From the NCBI GenBank assembly GCA_034359265.1, contig CP136890.1, positions 85,709,501-85,773,500 on the forward strand: a stretch of 64,000 nt of DNA. The letters are read 5' to 3'. This document shows, in pieces, positions 12,190-23,615 of the stretch. The notes under the pieces were generated by a model that did no database searches, was not told the DNA's origin, and worked only from the letters and a program-made list of their open reading frames with translations. Within the stretch, counting starts at the first letter, position 1, and every line of letters starts with the position of its first letter. The position numbers were made by a program, and so were the translations under genes. The stretch comes from Canna indica. Taxonomy: Eukaryota; Streptophyta; Magnoliopsida; Zingiberales; Cannaceae.

Positions 12190-12735
12190 TTAGCCATAAG
12201 AGAGCAGCAGCCTTCTTGCTTCCAGCTTTCTTTGCCAATTAACTCTTGCAATGAAGTCTTCTGCTCTCTTGTCTACTTCGCACAACCACTCGTCTTCCTC
12301 TCCATCCAAGTAGTCTAATTCATCCCTCTCATCCTCCGCCATTCTCCTTCCCTTCTCGCTTCTGCTCTCCGCTTGCTGTTCAAGATTCTTCCCCTTTCTG
12401 TTCATCATGTACTCATCATAGATGTCCGAAGCCGGCCCAGACGACGTCCTCAAGAGCTTCGACTCGCCGACGAGGAGGAGGACGATGACGTTGCCCACTA
12501 AGAACAGGCACTTGGGCGCCGACACGACGGCAACCAAGTTGGGGAGAGGTGCAAGGAAGGAGAGGCCGATCAGGTTGGGGAGCCAAAGGGGGCTCGAGAG
12601 GAACAAGCCAAGAAGAGTTACCGATCCTGCTAGTGTTGCCAAGCTATAATGGAGGAGGCTTGGAAAGAAGAGACGTCTCCTTCTTAATCTGTACCTCTTC
12701 ATGGCTTGAAACTTCTCTATGCTGATAGGATCCAT
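12190..12735 (-). CDS. DUF4408/DUF761 domain membrane protein
   Basis: A single-exon frame of 181 residues. It begins MDPISIEKFQAMKRYRLRRR, the usual DUF4408 start with a basic stretch. Two hydrophobic segments follow (about 23-52 and 66-91), then an acidic charged linker. The C-terminal motif (about 151-181, LCEVDKRAEDFIARVNWQRK) is DUF761, known from cotton-fibre-expressed proteins. The family is plant-specific, predicted to sit in membranes and of unknown biochemical function. An in-frame ATG lies 36 codons upstream, but a TATA box at 12797-12808 falls inside that extension. I therefore choose the start at 12735, which leaves a leader of about 35 nt. The frame is intact and the stop natural, so it is probably a real, expressed gene. 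Confidence 0.88.
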   Translation of the reverse strand: MDPISIEKFQAMKRYRLRRRRLFFPSLLHYSLATLAGSVTLLGLFLSSPLWLPNLIGLSFLAPLPNLVAVVSAPKCLFLVGNVIVLLLVGESKLLRTSSGPASDIYDEYMMNRKGKNLEQQAESRSEKGRRMAEDERDELDYLDGEEDEWLCEVDKRAEDFIARVNWQRKLEARRLLLSYG

Positions 12736-12796
12736 TATGTGCAGACTTGACAACAAAGGATATATTGATGGATCTAAAAGAAGAAGAAGAAGAGGG

Positions 12797-12808
12797 GGAT
12801 ATATAAAT
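12797..12808 (-). promoter_or_regulatory. TATA box of the DUF4408/DUF761 gene
   Basis: The minus strand reads CTATTTATATATC about 62-73 bp upstream of the chosen start codon. This is a usual distance for a plant TATA box with a short leader, and it decides against the longer upstream ATG. Confidence 0.55.
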
Positions 12809-12844
12809 AGGGAGGATGAATTGATTCCCCATGATGCATGCATG

Positions 12845-13065
12845 CTTTAATTATGTTCTGATTAATTTAATACCCTATGTTAATTGTGTATAGTAGGAGC
12901 CACATATATATGCTCATTTCAATGGGCAAATTCCACATTTTGTTTCTTTAAATATTAGTTAAAGAAAAACAGCATATTAATTTCATGTTGAATTCTCTCT
13001 ATTGGACTTTTGCATTTTTTTTTACTTCCTTTTAGCACATGTTATCTTGAAAAAGAATGGCATCT
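12845..13065. other. Upstream region of the DUF4408 gene
   Basis: Short AT-rich stretch between the gene and the solo LTR; no further element recognised. Confidence 0.4.
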
Positions 13066-13070
13066 CTTTG

Positions 13071-15529
13071 TGTTACGCCCCGCCTAGGTTTATCCCTATA
13101 TAAGGGACCTCACCTAGGAGAAGCGCAACTAGCAACAGAATAACCAACAATATATGGACAGAATTTAAATTTACAATCAGATTTCAAATCGAAAGTCCAA
13201 CATGATAATAATAAAAGTTCAACAGTCCAAAGTGAACAATAAACTCTAGAGTCCAACTAAAAAGTGCATAGTTCAACTAATAAACTAGGGAACTAAATGC
13301 CGTGCGGAATACGTCTCCTCCTCCTCCAAAACTCTAGCTACCCCAGGAGATAAAGCCGTCATACCTGAGGATCTGAGGCAAAAACAACAACATCAGCAGA
13401 AGGCTGAGTAGGATTTCAACAAGATGCTATGATGCCATGCGTACAACGGAAGATATGATTCAACCATCTACTCGATGCACCTAAACCAATCGACTATGTC
13501 AACTATCAACTATATGAGTATGCGCCATAAACCCAATCAAGAGCGTAGTGGACATTGGGTTTCCCCCGCACTCTCGCACCTCGAGAGTGGCACCTCAAGC
13601 CCGCTCCAGCTAGAGATGCGACTATCCAACCTGATAGTCCGCCGACGTCTAACACCTCGACGCTGATCACACAACCCGTGTGATAAATAGGTGATCACCG
13701 GTGTCACTTGCCCTACAACCCGGGCAATATATCAACGTGTTCAGGGCTATCGCCCAATAGTAGGTCAACTATGCATCATGTCAACAATTACACTACTACA
13801 ACTCAACCAATATAATGCTAGTAGTCATGTCATCATGTATGCATTAAGTAAATAAACAACAGCATAAGACATGCAACGTCTAACTAGCATCCTCAAATAA
13901 TATGCATATAACAACATCATGCTGGCAACATGTATTAACAAAATATGCATAAAGAGTTTCAACAACAGTAGATATCAATTTTCAACGGAATAGAACAACA
14001 AGATATATTTCGACATAGGGTAACAACCGATCTAGGATGAGATTCACCTTGACAACAACTACAACAACAGAAAAACTCGGGTAAAAACCATGAAAACCGA
14101 TAAAATAATATTATCCGACCCGACCCGCAAAACGAGGCAATAAAAGCATACTGTTTGCAACATCCGAAAGCCAAACGACAAAACAGACTCCACTAATGGA
14201 TTCGGGGCGACGAGTAGGTCTAATTTCATATGTGATATGATCATTTTGACCCACTATAAAGCCTCAAATTAATTATTTAAGTATCAACAATTAACTCAAA
14301 ATATCAACTTAAATAGGATACTGTTACGAATGATCGTAACAGTGCTACGAACCTAAATATCATACCCTCACCTATCATAACATTCACAGCAGTAACTATT
14401 CAAATATAACGGTGTTATATACCTATAGTAAAAACCAACTAATATCACTCATAAAAACGCTGATATATTACCTATACCACTGCTACCAAGATCTTAGCAC
14501 CGACATAAACCCAATACCTTTCATCTTCCGCCTTCCCCCCAAATCAGCCGCCTCAACCCGACGCCTCTTCATCCGCGCCACATCCACCCCGACGCCGTCC
14601 CTACCAGCCGCCACCCCCGACCCTCTCGGCCGATCGGGTCGCCGGAGGAGCCTGACGCCGGCGCCCTCAACTTCGCCGCCGCTCTGCGAACCGGCAACGA
14701 CGAAAACCAAGGACGGCGGTCCAGATCGGGGGCGATCGCGCCCCTTTCCTGCGCGACGCTGCGCCCTCGCGCGATGTCACCGTGGCGACTCGCGGCATTG
14801 CACCTGGCGGCGACGGTCGCGTCCGTCGACGGCGACACACCCGACGGCAACAGTCGTCGTCGTCAACAGAGATGCACCTGCCGGCAGCATTGCACCCGAT
14901 GACCAGCTGCGCCGTGCGATCGTCAATCGCACCACTAACGCTCAACCGAGCGTGACCTGACCATCTTCAGCCGATCAAATCTCCAACTCCAATCCTCCAT
15001 TCGTCGGCTGCTCGGACTGCGAGCAGTTCGCCCGACGGAGGCAATGACAACCAATTCAAGAAGACAACGACCAACACGCCGATGATTCGAAGATCCGACG
15101 ACAAGAAACACGAACAAAGGATACGGAGCACAATTGCTCAAATCGCACAAATCGCACGAGATCTCAAAATGCAGAACGCCGGATCGACAACAATACATGA
15201 TCGCATCAAATCTCGCAACATTGCGGAAATCCAAATCGACGACAAGAATAAACCCCGGAATCTCATCCAACACGCTGATTACCCTAGACGAGAATAACAA
15301 GAAGGGTATAAGAATCCTACCGGAATCTCCTCCGAACTCCGGTTCACCGGAGTCTTCTCGTCGCCGACGCCTCCAATCTTCCGACGCCCTCTACTGCTAC
15401 AGGAACCGAGAGAGAAAAGAGAAGATTAGAGAGGTTTAGGGCTCATTTATATAGGATTTGCATTTTTGCAACCCACCCCCTCTAAGAAATATATTTACAA
15501 GGAGGTCCAAAAATATTCAAGGCATAACA
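13071..15529 (-). mobile_element. Solo LTR, 2459 bp (large LTR retrotransposon)
   Basis: On minus it starts TGTTATGCCTTGAATAT and ends GGCGGGGCGTAACA. It is flanked by a perfect 5-bp TSD, CTTTG (13066-13070 and 15530-15534). Near 15450 the minus strand shows CTATATAAATGAGCCC and then a pyrimidine-rich leader, as expected for the promoter inside an LTR. No second LTR or internal coding region is attached, so unequal recombination removed the body. GC-rich open frames at 14.4-15.4 kb are part of the LTR, not genes. Class inferred only: probably Ty3/gypsy from the length. Confidence 0.8.
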
Positions 15530-15534
15530 CTTTG

Positions 15535-16615
15535 TAAAAGCAGCAATCACGAGGGAATTAAGCATACACTAGATCATTCCAATAAAAAAATCAAATTGAT
15601 AAACTTTCTTTAATTAGTATCGCATGTGATCGGACGTACACAGTTCATCTACATATATAAAGTCGGTCACATTTTAAATTTGTTTTAAAAGGGAAGAAAC
15701 ATAAGATCCGTAAAGTTCTAAATTGACGTCTACTTCCAAACTTCTAAATATTAATTTACCAAGGAATTAATGAAATCAATTCAATTTTGTTTAATTTTGC
15801 ATCAAAGGCTTGCATTTTTAATTATCTCTTAATATAATCAGTCTCGTCGTATTTGGATTTTTTTAAATTCCGTATAGAATGGAATGATGTCCTCTTAATT
15901 AGTATATTTTCAATAAAAAAAAATTCAATTTGAATAAAAGATTTTATCTTCAATATTATCAAAAATTAAGTATTACTATCAATCATTATGTAAAAGAGTC
16001 CTCGCCCACTTATTATATATGAAAAATCTGAGCTGATTACTTTGTTGTGTCTCCACAAGAGAGCTACGTACTTGTCAAATTAACTTATGGACTATGGAAA
16101 GAATATTGATTAGCTAGTGGGGTGGAATCCGGCATATATACTTCTACTTGTTGCTTTTACCTTTAATTTTCCTCTTCAAAAGAGATAACCCGGCCGGTCT
16201 TCACTCATAGTGGCATGCAGGTTTAAACTTTAAAGAGATGAGAAATGATGCTTTGTGGTCATGTCATCAGCGAGTTGAGCTCTTTGCATTCTAGTCTTAA
16301 TTTGTCACACTTTTGCAACGTTGAGCTTAATTTAAAGGGAAAAAGATCCGTGACCTTCCACTCCATGATCGAACTAATTTGTTGGAATCGATGAGCTTAA
16401 GGATTAGTTTAAGTATTTCTAACACGTGGATACAATATTGCTCGATTATAGTATTATTTAATATGAGTTTAAAGTTTAATTTAAATATTTTTATTATTTA
16501 AATATATCACGTAAGGTGTGAAGTATCAATATTTTATGTCTGAGATGCTATGTGTTCAAATGATTGAAACTGATTAATTATATATAACGGGTCGAGGATT
16601 AACATGAGGAAAAGA
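15535..16615. other. AT-rich intergenic DNA
   Basis: No coding, RNA or terminal-repeat signal was recognised between the solo LTR and the short tandem repeat at 16.62 kb. Confidence 0.5.
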
Positions 16616-16619
16616 TTGT

Positions 16620-16715
16620 TCCAATTTGATAAGTTGAGAAATAACATTGCACTAATTTGGCAAGTTAATGGATAGCATTGCACCAGTTTGATAAGTTGAG
16701 AGGTAATATTACACC
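16620..16715. repeat. Three-copy 31-bp tandem repeat
   Basis: Units AATTTGATAAGTTGAG, AATTTGGCAAGTTAAT and AGTTTGATAAGTTGAG are each followed by a variant of ATAACATTGCACC. The period is about 31 bp. Confidence 0.6.
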
Positions 16716-16719
16716 CAAA

Positions 16720-17510
16720 TGAAGTAGGAAGAACATTACTAATTTTTCAATAGTAAATGGACAAATTTGCACATTCACCCTATATTATATGCCAATATTC
16801 GTTAATCTGAAGCACACAAAAAAGAATAATTAAAAGAATAAAGAATAACTTTTTTATATATATATATATAATTAAAACACTAATATTATATTGAAAACTT
16901 GATATATTCGAAACAACCCCTAATAATACCCTTCTCCTTCTACCTTTAGAGGCAGCGCCACCACCACATCCCCCCAATCCCCGTCGAATCTAGTCGACAT
17001 GGGGCCTCAACGTAGTTCACGGCCGCCCCATGAGGTGGTGGCTGGCCGCAAACAAGCATCCGATCAAGCCACAAACAAGCATTGTAGCTTGACCGCATAC
17101 AAGTGTCGCGGCCTAGGCACATAAAAGCAATGTGGCCTGGCCGCGGTGGCTCTGCAGCCCCGCACCAGCCTACATTAGGCCGGGTGCACCGCCCAACCTA
17201 CACCAAGCTGGGTGTGCCACCGGCCTGCCTAGAGTGCACTGCTATTCCATGCTTTATCAAGCTAAGGGAAAGGCTCCTTCTACTCATCATATATATTATC
17301 TTTTTCGTTCCATGTTTAAATAGAAATTTAATAATTTGATTATATGAGAACAAATTCTTTATTTTTTATTTATAAAAATAAACAGCGATTTCTATTTTTG
17401 ATGAGAATTGTGTCTTTCTATTTTAAAAATGAGAAAAAAATTCTATCAATATATATTGAAGTGATACCTACGGTTGCCACAAAACAGAATCATTCCTAGA
17501 CAATACTTAC
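16720..17510. other. Intergenic DNA with a GC-rich island
   Basis: A GC-rich patch (about 16960-17260) with GGCCGC, GGCCTGG and CAAACAAGCAT words sits in AT-rich DNA. Its end (17202-17258) is repeated almost exactly at 20941-20997. No intact gene is recognised. Confidence 0.4.
17202..17258 (+). repeat. 57-bp direct repeat, left copy
   Basis: This segment (ACCAAGCTGGG, GCCTGCCTAGAGTGCACTGC, TATTCCATGCTTTATC) recurs at 20941-20997 with about two mismatches, on the other side of the hAT transposon. Confidence 0.8.
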
Positions 17511-17531
17511 TCCTTATTAATTTAATCATTT

Positions 17532-17639
17532 TTTTTAACAAAGATAGAAAGTTACAATAGATGACCATACTATGGATCGAACCCTAGATCTCTAGGCAAC
17601 ATACAATAAATTACCACCAACTGTGTTACCCACAGTTGG
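17532..17639 (-). mobile_element. tRNA-derived SINE with 19-bp TSD
   Basis: On minus it reads CCAACTGTGGGTAACACAG, TTGGTGGTAA (A box region), TAGGGTTCGATCC (B box) and then TATCTTTGTTAAAAAA. Exact flanking copies of CTTATTAATTTAATCATTT lie at 17513-17531 and 17641-17659. The long perfect TSD marks target-primed insertion. The same family is at 58592-58704. A polymerase III promoter in the A/B boxes is inferred. Confidence 0.85.
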
Positions 17640-17805
17640 CCTTATTAATTTAATCATTTCTTTCAATACTTACTCTTTATTAATAAACAAGCCTAATGAT
17701 TGGATTTGTATGCTTAAATATTGATAAGAAATCAAATAATGAGGGTAAAATGATTATTCATCGAATGTATTTTCATTAAAAACGTCTAGAGTGTATGTTT
17801 TGTAT

Positions 17806-20800
17806 TAGAGGAGGCAATGGACCGTGCCTGGCACAGCCCGAATGCGCTGCGGGCAGGCCCAACTCGGGCCGGGCTAGGCTCAGGCCAGGCTCGGGCCAAC
17901 CCGAATAATTAAATATTTAATTAAAATATTTAAATATTTAAATTTAAATTTTTAAAGATTTAAAATTTAATTTTAAAAATTAATAACGGGTTGAGTTTTG
18001 AACTTGGACTTCTAATTTTATCTGAGATAGTTTAACCATTGTACTAAGTTTTATTATATATTTTTTTAACATATTTTTTTATATGTAACACATTACAAAT
18101 TAATAAAAAGATTCTTAAAAAATCAAACTACAATTAAATTTTTATTTATCTTTAATACAAAAATATTCATCCAATGATAAAATAATTTTTATAATATTAT
18201 AATGGATCGCACCTTAAAAGGTTATTTACGTACCTTTTATAACTAAACTTATACTCCCCAATGATTAAACCATAGAAGGATCATATATACATAGTTCTTT
18301 TTACATTTTTAATCATCCGTAGTCCCCGGTGATTTAACTTGTACTTGGACCAGCAGCACCAGCTTCGCTTGTTTGAGCTTCCTCCTCTCCCGATGATGAT
18401 GTGTCGTGTCCTCCCTTATCTTGTAATCTATCTCCAGCATCCAACCAGTCTTTTAAGAAAATACACATTTCAACCATTTCTGCACTGATTCGGCTCCTTC
18501 TTTCGTCGAGAATTCTATTTCCTACACTAAAACAAGACTCGAAAGCTACTATAGACACAAGAACAGTTAGTATATCACGTGTCATGATGGAAACAATAGG
18601 ATACACATTTTCTTATTTTTTCCACTATTCTAAAATCTCATTATCATCTATTTCTTCAGAATAATTATGATCTAGAAAAAAAGCTAATTTATTGAAATTA
18701 GTAGATTTAGTTTTTTTTTATCCTACGACCAAGTTGAGAATTAATACTATTTCCACTATCATCTCTTAATCTAGAAGAAGAAGATGTTGTCTTATGTGTA
18801 ATTGTATCACCAAATTTTGAAGCGTAAAATACAAATATAGAAATCAATAAATTCAAAATTTTATATTTTTTTCTTCAACATTATCTAATTTCATATTCTT
18901 ATAATAATCATCTAACAATATATTTAACCCATCAATTTTTATTCTAGGGTCTAAACATATTACTAAACAAAATAAAGTAGGTATATCTGACCAATACTTT
19001 TTAAATTTAGATTCTATTAAAGAAATAATTTGTGCAAATAAAGGATGATGTCTATGCGAAGAAAATACTTCACTAATATGAACTATACGTGAAAGAGTTA
19101 AATTAGATGTAGGATAATAAATACCGAAAAGTTATTCGGTAGCATTATTAAAAAGTTTTAAAATTTGAGTAATATGCCCAACAACTAATTAACCAATCAT
19201 TATCATTAATTGGATCACCATGCATATTTTCATTGTCAAACATTGTAAGGATCTCTTGATATTTTGTAGTAAACCTAAGCATATGATATGTTGAATTTCA
19301 TCTAGTAATAACATCACCATTAAATTTTTTAAATGGTTTATTAAAAGATTGACATAATTTGTTTAATTCTTGTGTTCTTGCTTTTGAAGAACGCATATAT
19401 CTAATAACATCTCTTATTTTTTCTACATGTATATTTACTAGTCTTAAACCATTTTATACACATAAATTAAGAACATGACAAACACAACGAACATGAAATA
19501 ATTCACCTTCTAATACTAGCTTAAATAATTGTATATGGGGAGGAATAGCAACATCATTATTACTAGCATTATCAAAACTAATCAAAAAAAAATTATCATT
19601 TATATTATAGAAAGATGTTACAAATCTAATAGTAAAAAAAATGGCAATAGAAGTGTGTGGATATTCAAAAACTTTAAAACTAATTATTCTTTTTTGCAAA
19701 ATAAAATTTTCATCAATCCAATGTGCAGTAACACAAATGTAAGAATTAGTAGTACGTTGATTAGACCAAACATCAAATGTTAAAGAAATTTTTGATTTAT
19801 TATTTTGAAAACTAGTTATTATATTTTGTTTATATATAAAAAATAATTTTATATATCACTTTTCATTGTATTTCGAGTAATTTTTTTATATTTTAGTTGT
19901 AAAGTATTTTGAATCCAAGTAGAAAATCTTGGTTTATCAACAAAACTAAAAGGAGATTCACTTTAAACAATTAATTTTGCAAGTTCTTGATGTTGAAAAT
20001 CATGATCATACGAAAAAATTGTTAAACCAAAAGAAGATAAATTACGAATTTGTTGAGCTTGTGCAACCTTATTGTCATGACCCTTTACATGACGTAAAAG
20101 ATGATCAGTTCCTCTTGTTGTTGAAGCTGAAAGAATTTTTTGACACTTTTTTGCACTGGACTTTTGTTATGGTGCCATCAGCTTCAATAATTTTCTCAAA
20201 ATATTCTCATACCATACTTTTTTTTCTACCTGATGGACATAAATTAATAGATAGACTTATCTCTGTGTTTTGGTTTTGTTGAGTGGTAGGAGTGTTAGGA
20301 GTAGTAGGAGATATTTCTTCTAACATATTTGATCCAGTTTGTGGAGTATAATTTGAAAAATCTCTATCCGCCATTAGTAAAAATTAAAAATATAAAAAGT
20401 ATAAATATTATACTAATCAATTAAACAAATTTAAGAGATTAAAAAAATTTGACAACAATCTCGAATCCTTGATGAAATTAAAAAGTTGTTGAGCATAATT
20501 GTAAATGAACTTAGATTGTTGAGAGTAAGAGAGTTGAGAGTTGAGAGAAAGAGTTGGAGAATATAATGCAGATAGAAAAAATGAAGAAGATGATAGAGTA
20601 TTCATAGGAAATTTTAAATAATAAATATTTTATTTAAAATTTAATCGGTCCGACCCGAGCCAGACTCGGGCCTGACCTAGGTCTGGCGCGGCCAGACCAG
20701 GCCTGGAGCGCGTCGACCTACGATCGTGCTCGGGCCAGCACGGTGCGCGAGTCGTGCCTAGCACGGCTCGACTGGCACGGCCCGCGTGCCCAGGAGGTGA

Positions 20801-20884
20801 GCCGGGCCCGACCCGACCCAAATTCTTCAGGCCGGGTTAAGCATGGCCCGGAACCGGCCCGGGCCCGGCCCATTGCCACCTCTA
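17806..20884 (-). mobile_element. hAT transposon, 3079 bp
   Basis: The ends are TAGAGGAGGCAATGG on the left and, reversed, TAGAGGTGGCAATGGGCC on the right. The 8-bp flanks TTTTGTAT and CTTTATAT agree at 6 of 8 positions, as for a decayed hAT TSD. The last 100-200 bp at each end are GC-rich (GGCCCGGG-like repeats), while the coding interior is very AT-rich. It carries a broken transposase on minus. Confidence 0.85.
18334..20374 (-). pseudogene. hAT transposase, frameshifted
   Basis: Reading from 20374 on minus, MADRDFSNYTPQTGSN leads into a BED-type zinc finger: MVWEYFEKI, then CKKC and, after a shift, THLLRH-like residues (about 20170-20100). The middle holds SLTFDVWSNQRT, ICVTAHWIDENF, LISFDNASNND and HVRCVCHVLNLCV, all conserved in hAT transposases. 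The C-terminal dimerisation domain (18606-18400) reads YPIVSIMTRDILTVLVS, ESCFSVGNRILDERRSR and MCIFLKDWL. Several frameshifts and stops separate the blocks, so no active protein is made. The overall length, about 2 kb, is that of a whole transposase gene. It would have cut and joined the element ends. Confidence 0.85.
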
Positions 20885-20940
20885 CTTTATATGTTTAAAT
20901 TTTGATAATAAATCAAATAGGTAGGAAGACTCCACGGGAC

Positions 20941-20997
20941 ACCAAGCTGGGCGTGCCACCAGCCTGCCTAGAGTGCACTGCTATTCCATGCTTTATC
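20941..20997 (+). repeat. 57-bp direct repeat, right copy
   Basis: Second copy of the segment at 17202-17258. The sequence just inside each copy is also similar (ATCAAATA near 17736 and 20908). This suggests a duplication that predates the hAT insertion. Confidence 0.8.
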
Positions 20998-20999
20998 TC

Positions 21000-22386
21000 G
21001 TCAAAAAACGTCCAACCTTCATCCATCATGTTTCGGCATATACGACCAAACACAATCTATTTTTTTAAAATCGACATCAAAATTTCAATAAAATAATCAT
21101 CTACAAATTCATATGTTTTTCACATAATTTTATTCAAAACACTACAACATAACTCGAATCAACGAGAAAACATAGAGATTAAACAACGCCAAAAACTAAA
21201 AATAATAACTCTAATCACCGCGATCTTCACACCCAAGTCCATGGTATTCAGTATTTATATAATCAATTATGGAAAAAGAATAATGAAGAATCCTACGTAC
21301 ATCTTCCACAACTCCCCCCTCCTTGACGGACCACCTCTACTTGCCCCAGCAAGAATGACATATGCCTCCTTTTGGTGAAAAATCAAATAAACTAGGTTGG
21401 AGTTATATATAACTCTAGGGTTGAGTAATTTTGCAAAAAAAAACTTCCAATAATTAAGTTTTACAAGTAAGTCTATTAACTCAAATAAAATTTCAAAAGT
21501 TGTCAAAAAGAACTAGAAATATAAAAATAAAAATTTGAGTATAACAATTTCTTTTTAATAATTAATCAATTGGAATCTTAGGGCATATTTAGTTGCCAGG
21601 ATAGATGATGAATGAAATAGCTAGTCCTTTTATCATATTTGGTTGGAATTTAAACATAAGGAATAGCTATTTTATTTTGTGATTTTATTTTATATACAGG
21701 AATAGTTATTTCTTGCCTCAAGTCATTCCTTGTCTATTTCTGGTAATATTTTTTATTTTTCTCATTAATTACACAATATTATACCTATTTGTTATATTTT
21801 TAAATTATAAAATATGCTATTTAATTATATAACTAAAAATTATATTTGTTATATTTTTAATTTAATATTTTAGTTTTAAAATTTTAACTAAAAAATTTAT
21901 ATCTAGCTTTATTATGTTATTGTGCGTTATAATAAATTATAATATTATTTATTGTTTTATCATTTTAGAATAATTTATAACTTATGATATTACACTCATT
22001 AAATCTTATACTAGTAGTATGTGATTTTGTGATTTGCGTGTTGCAATGGCAAAATTGTGGCCGCAATTGTGAAGGCCATTTGCAACTAGCGACATCATTG
22101 CGATCGAAGGTTCAGTCATTGCAAAATATTCAATTCGCGATAGCAGAGAGATTGCTTTGCGACCAGAGTCTGCGATCGCCAGTAGCTGTCGCAAAAACAC
22201 TATTACGGCCAATCGTATCCTATTTAATCTGTGAAGCAAACAAACTAGTAGTGATCACATAATGAATGTTGAAAATGCCTAACTTGATTCAGTGAGAATC
22301 CTTGGCTATATCAGATGCACCCAAAGCCAATTGCCAAGGATTTCGAATTTCTAATAATTAATGGGTACTCATGCGAATAAACAACT
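21000..22386. other. AT-rich intergenic DNA
   Basis: Mostly AT-rich. A GATCGC-rich patch at 22020-22260 has an internal TTGCGATCG flavour and ends in CTAGTAGTG. It could be a fragment of a CACTA subterminal region, but its left end is not convincing. No gene was recognised. Confidence 0.4.
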
Positions 22387-22409
22387 CACTACTAGGAATA
22401 TACGCCTCA

Positions 22410-23190
22410 TCGACGGCTAAAATCGTTGCACCCTAATCGTTGAAGCCTCTGCGTTAGTGGAAAATACCGAAGCACCTTAAAAGGTATATTTTTCTGTCGG
22501 AATGGTGTATTCTTCTTGTAATGAGGATGTTGACATACTGGGCATTTATCCAACTGTGTTTTTTTTTATAATATAAAATGCAATTGTTTGGGCAGACATG
22601 TATCTTTTCATACCCAAATCCTAATTTTTTTTCATCAATTTTTTTGTCTTATAAAAAGTTGGCTCTAACTTGTTATCTTTAGGTAATATTTGATGAATAA
22701 AGCTCGCAAGTAGATCAAACGCAACCCAGTTGATATTACAATCAGACTTGATGTTTATGAGTTGTGTCATTGCTGATAATCTAGTGTATTAATCATAATT
22801 CTCATACAAAGGTTTGTCGACAGCTTTCAATAACTCATAAATTTTGGTGGCCTCCTTATTCGGTAATTCAATCTCTATCGCAGGTTGTTCTTCTATGACA
22901 TCGATTGTTGTAGTATCTGGCATTGATGTCTCAGTAACTCAATATTATCATTCAAATAAAATTGACTGCCAAGACTATAAGTATCATAGGTGGATTGGAT
23001 GAAGAAACAACAACACTAGAAGATTCACCATGAGTTTGAATGACGGGATTGCTCGTCGACGTCCCGACTTCACATGACTCCCCGTGACAACTTCATAGAT
23101 AATATCTTGGTATGAACCCTTTTGTATATAGATGCATGTGACAGTTTCCCGATCTAAATGTTCAAGCAATTTCGGCACGGACATCGAATT
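22410..23190 (-). pseudogene. CACTA TNP2-like transposase, truncated
   Basis: On minus the frame gives EATKIYELLKAVDKPLY, LSAMTQLINIKSDCN, ASFIHQILPKDNKLEPTFY and KTKKLMKK. After a frameshift come GYEKIHVCPNNCILYYKK, TQLDKCPVCQHPHY and KVLRYFPLTQRLQRL. These follow the N-terminal order of plant TNP2 transposases, including the CPNNC...CPVC cysteine pairs. The sequence after QRLQRL runs within a few codons into the CACTA terminus, so the catalytic remainder has been deleted. At least one stop and two frameshifts add to the damage. Confidence 0.85.
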
Positions 23191-23615
23191 TGATCACCGC
23201 TAATGAATTTTTTATTTGAATAGTATAAATTTAAAAAATAAGTTACTAATACTTGAAACTCATTCGTTATAGCTCCACGATCAAATAGTCGGTACATCTA
23301 ACTTCGATCACCTGATATGATTCTGTCAATCGATGATAATATCTTGATCAATTAATAATTTTAGGTGGGATATATGGTCACATTCCATTCAAGTTTCATG
23401 TTATTCAAATCGCACTAAGTATTTCTTTTTATCACGATTCATTCTAAATTTCGGCAGCATCTCTCTACAGTTCTCTGAGTACGCATATCACCATAGAATG
23501 TAACGGAGAACAAGTGAGATTGACAAGCCAAAATTTACAAATGAATAACGACTAAAAGAAAAAAATTAAGTGCAATACAAATAACTATGCTAATAAATTG
23601 TCCAATTTTTGGACA

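Noticed and set aside
12422..12649. Plus-strand open frame of 75 codons
   Set aside because: Antisense shadow of the DUF4408/DUF761 gene.
14412..15440. GC-rich open frames of up to 182 codons on both strands
   Set aside because: They lie inside a TSD-bounded solo LTR, overlap one another and show no family motifs; composition alone keeps them open.
21577..21750. Possible Tourist MITE starting GGGCATATTTAGTTGCC
   Set aside because: No complementary right end with a TAA/TTA duplication could be found.
21984..22262. Possible small CACTA element ending in CTAGTAGTG
   Set aside because: The right end looks right but the left end (CACTCATTAAAT) is poor and no matching TSD is seen.
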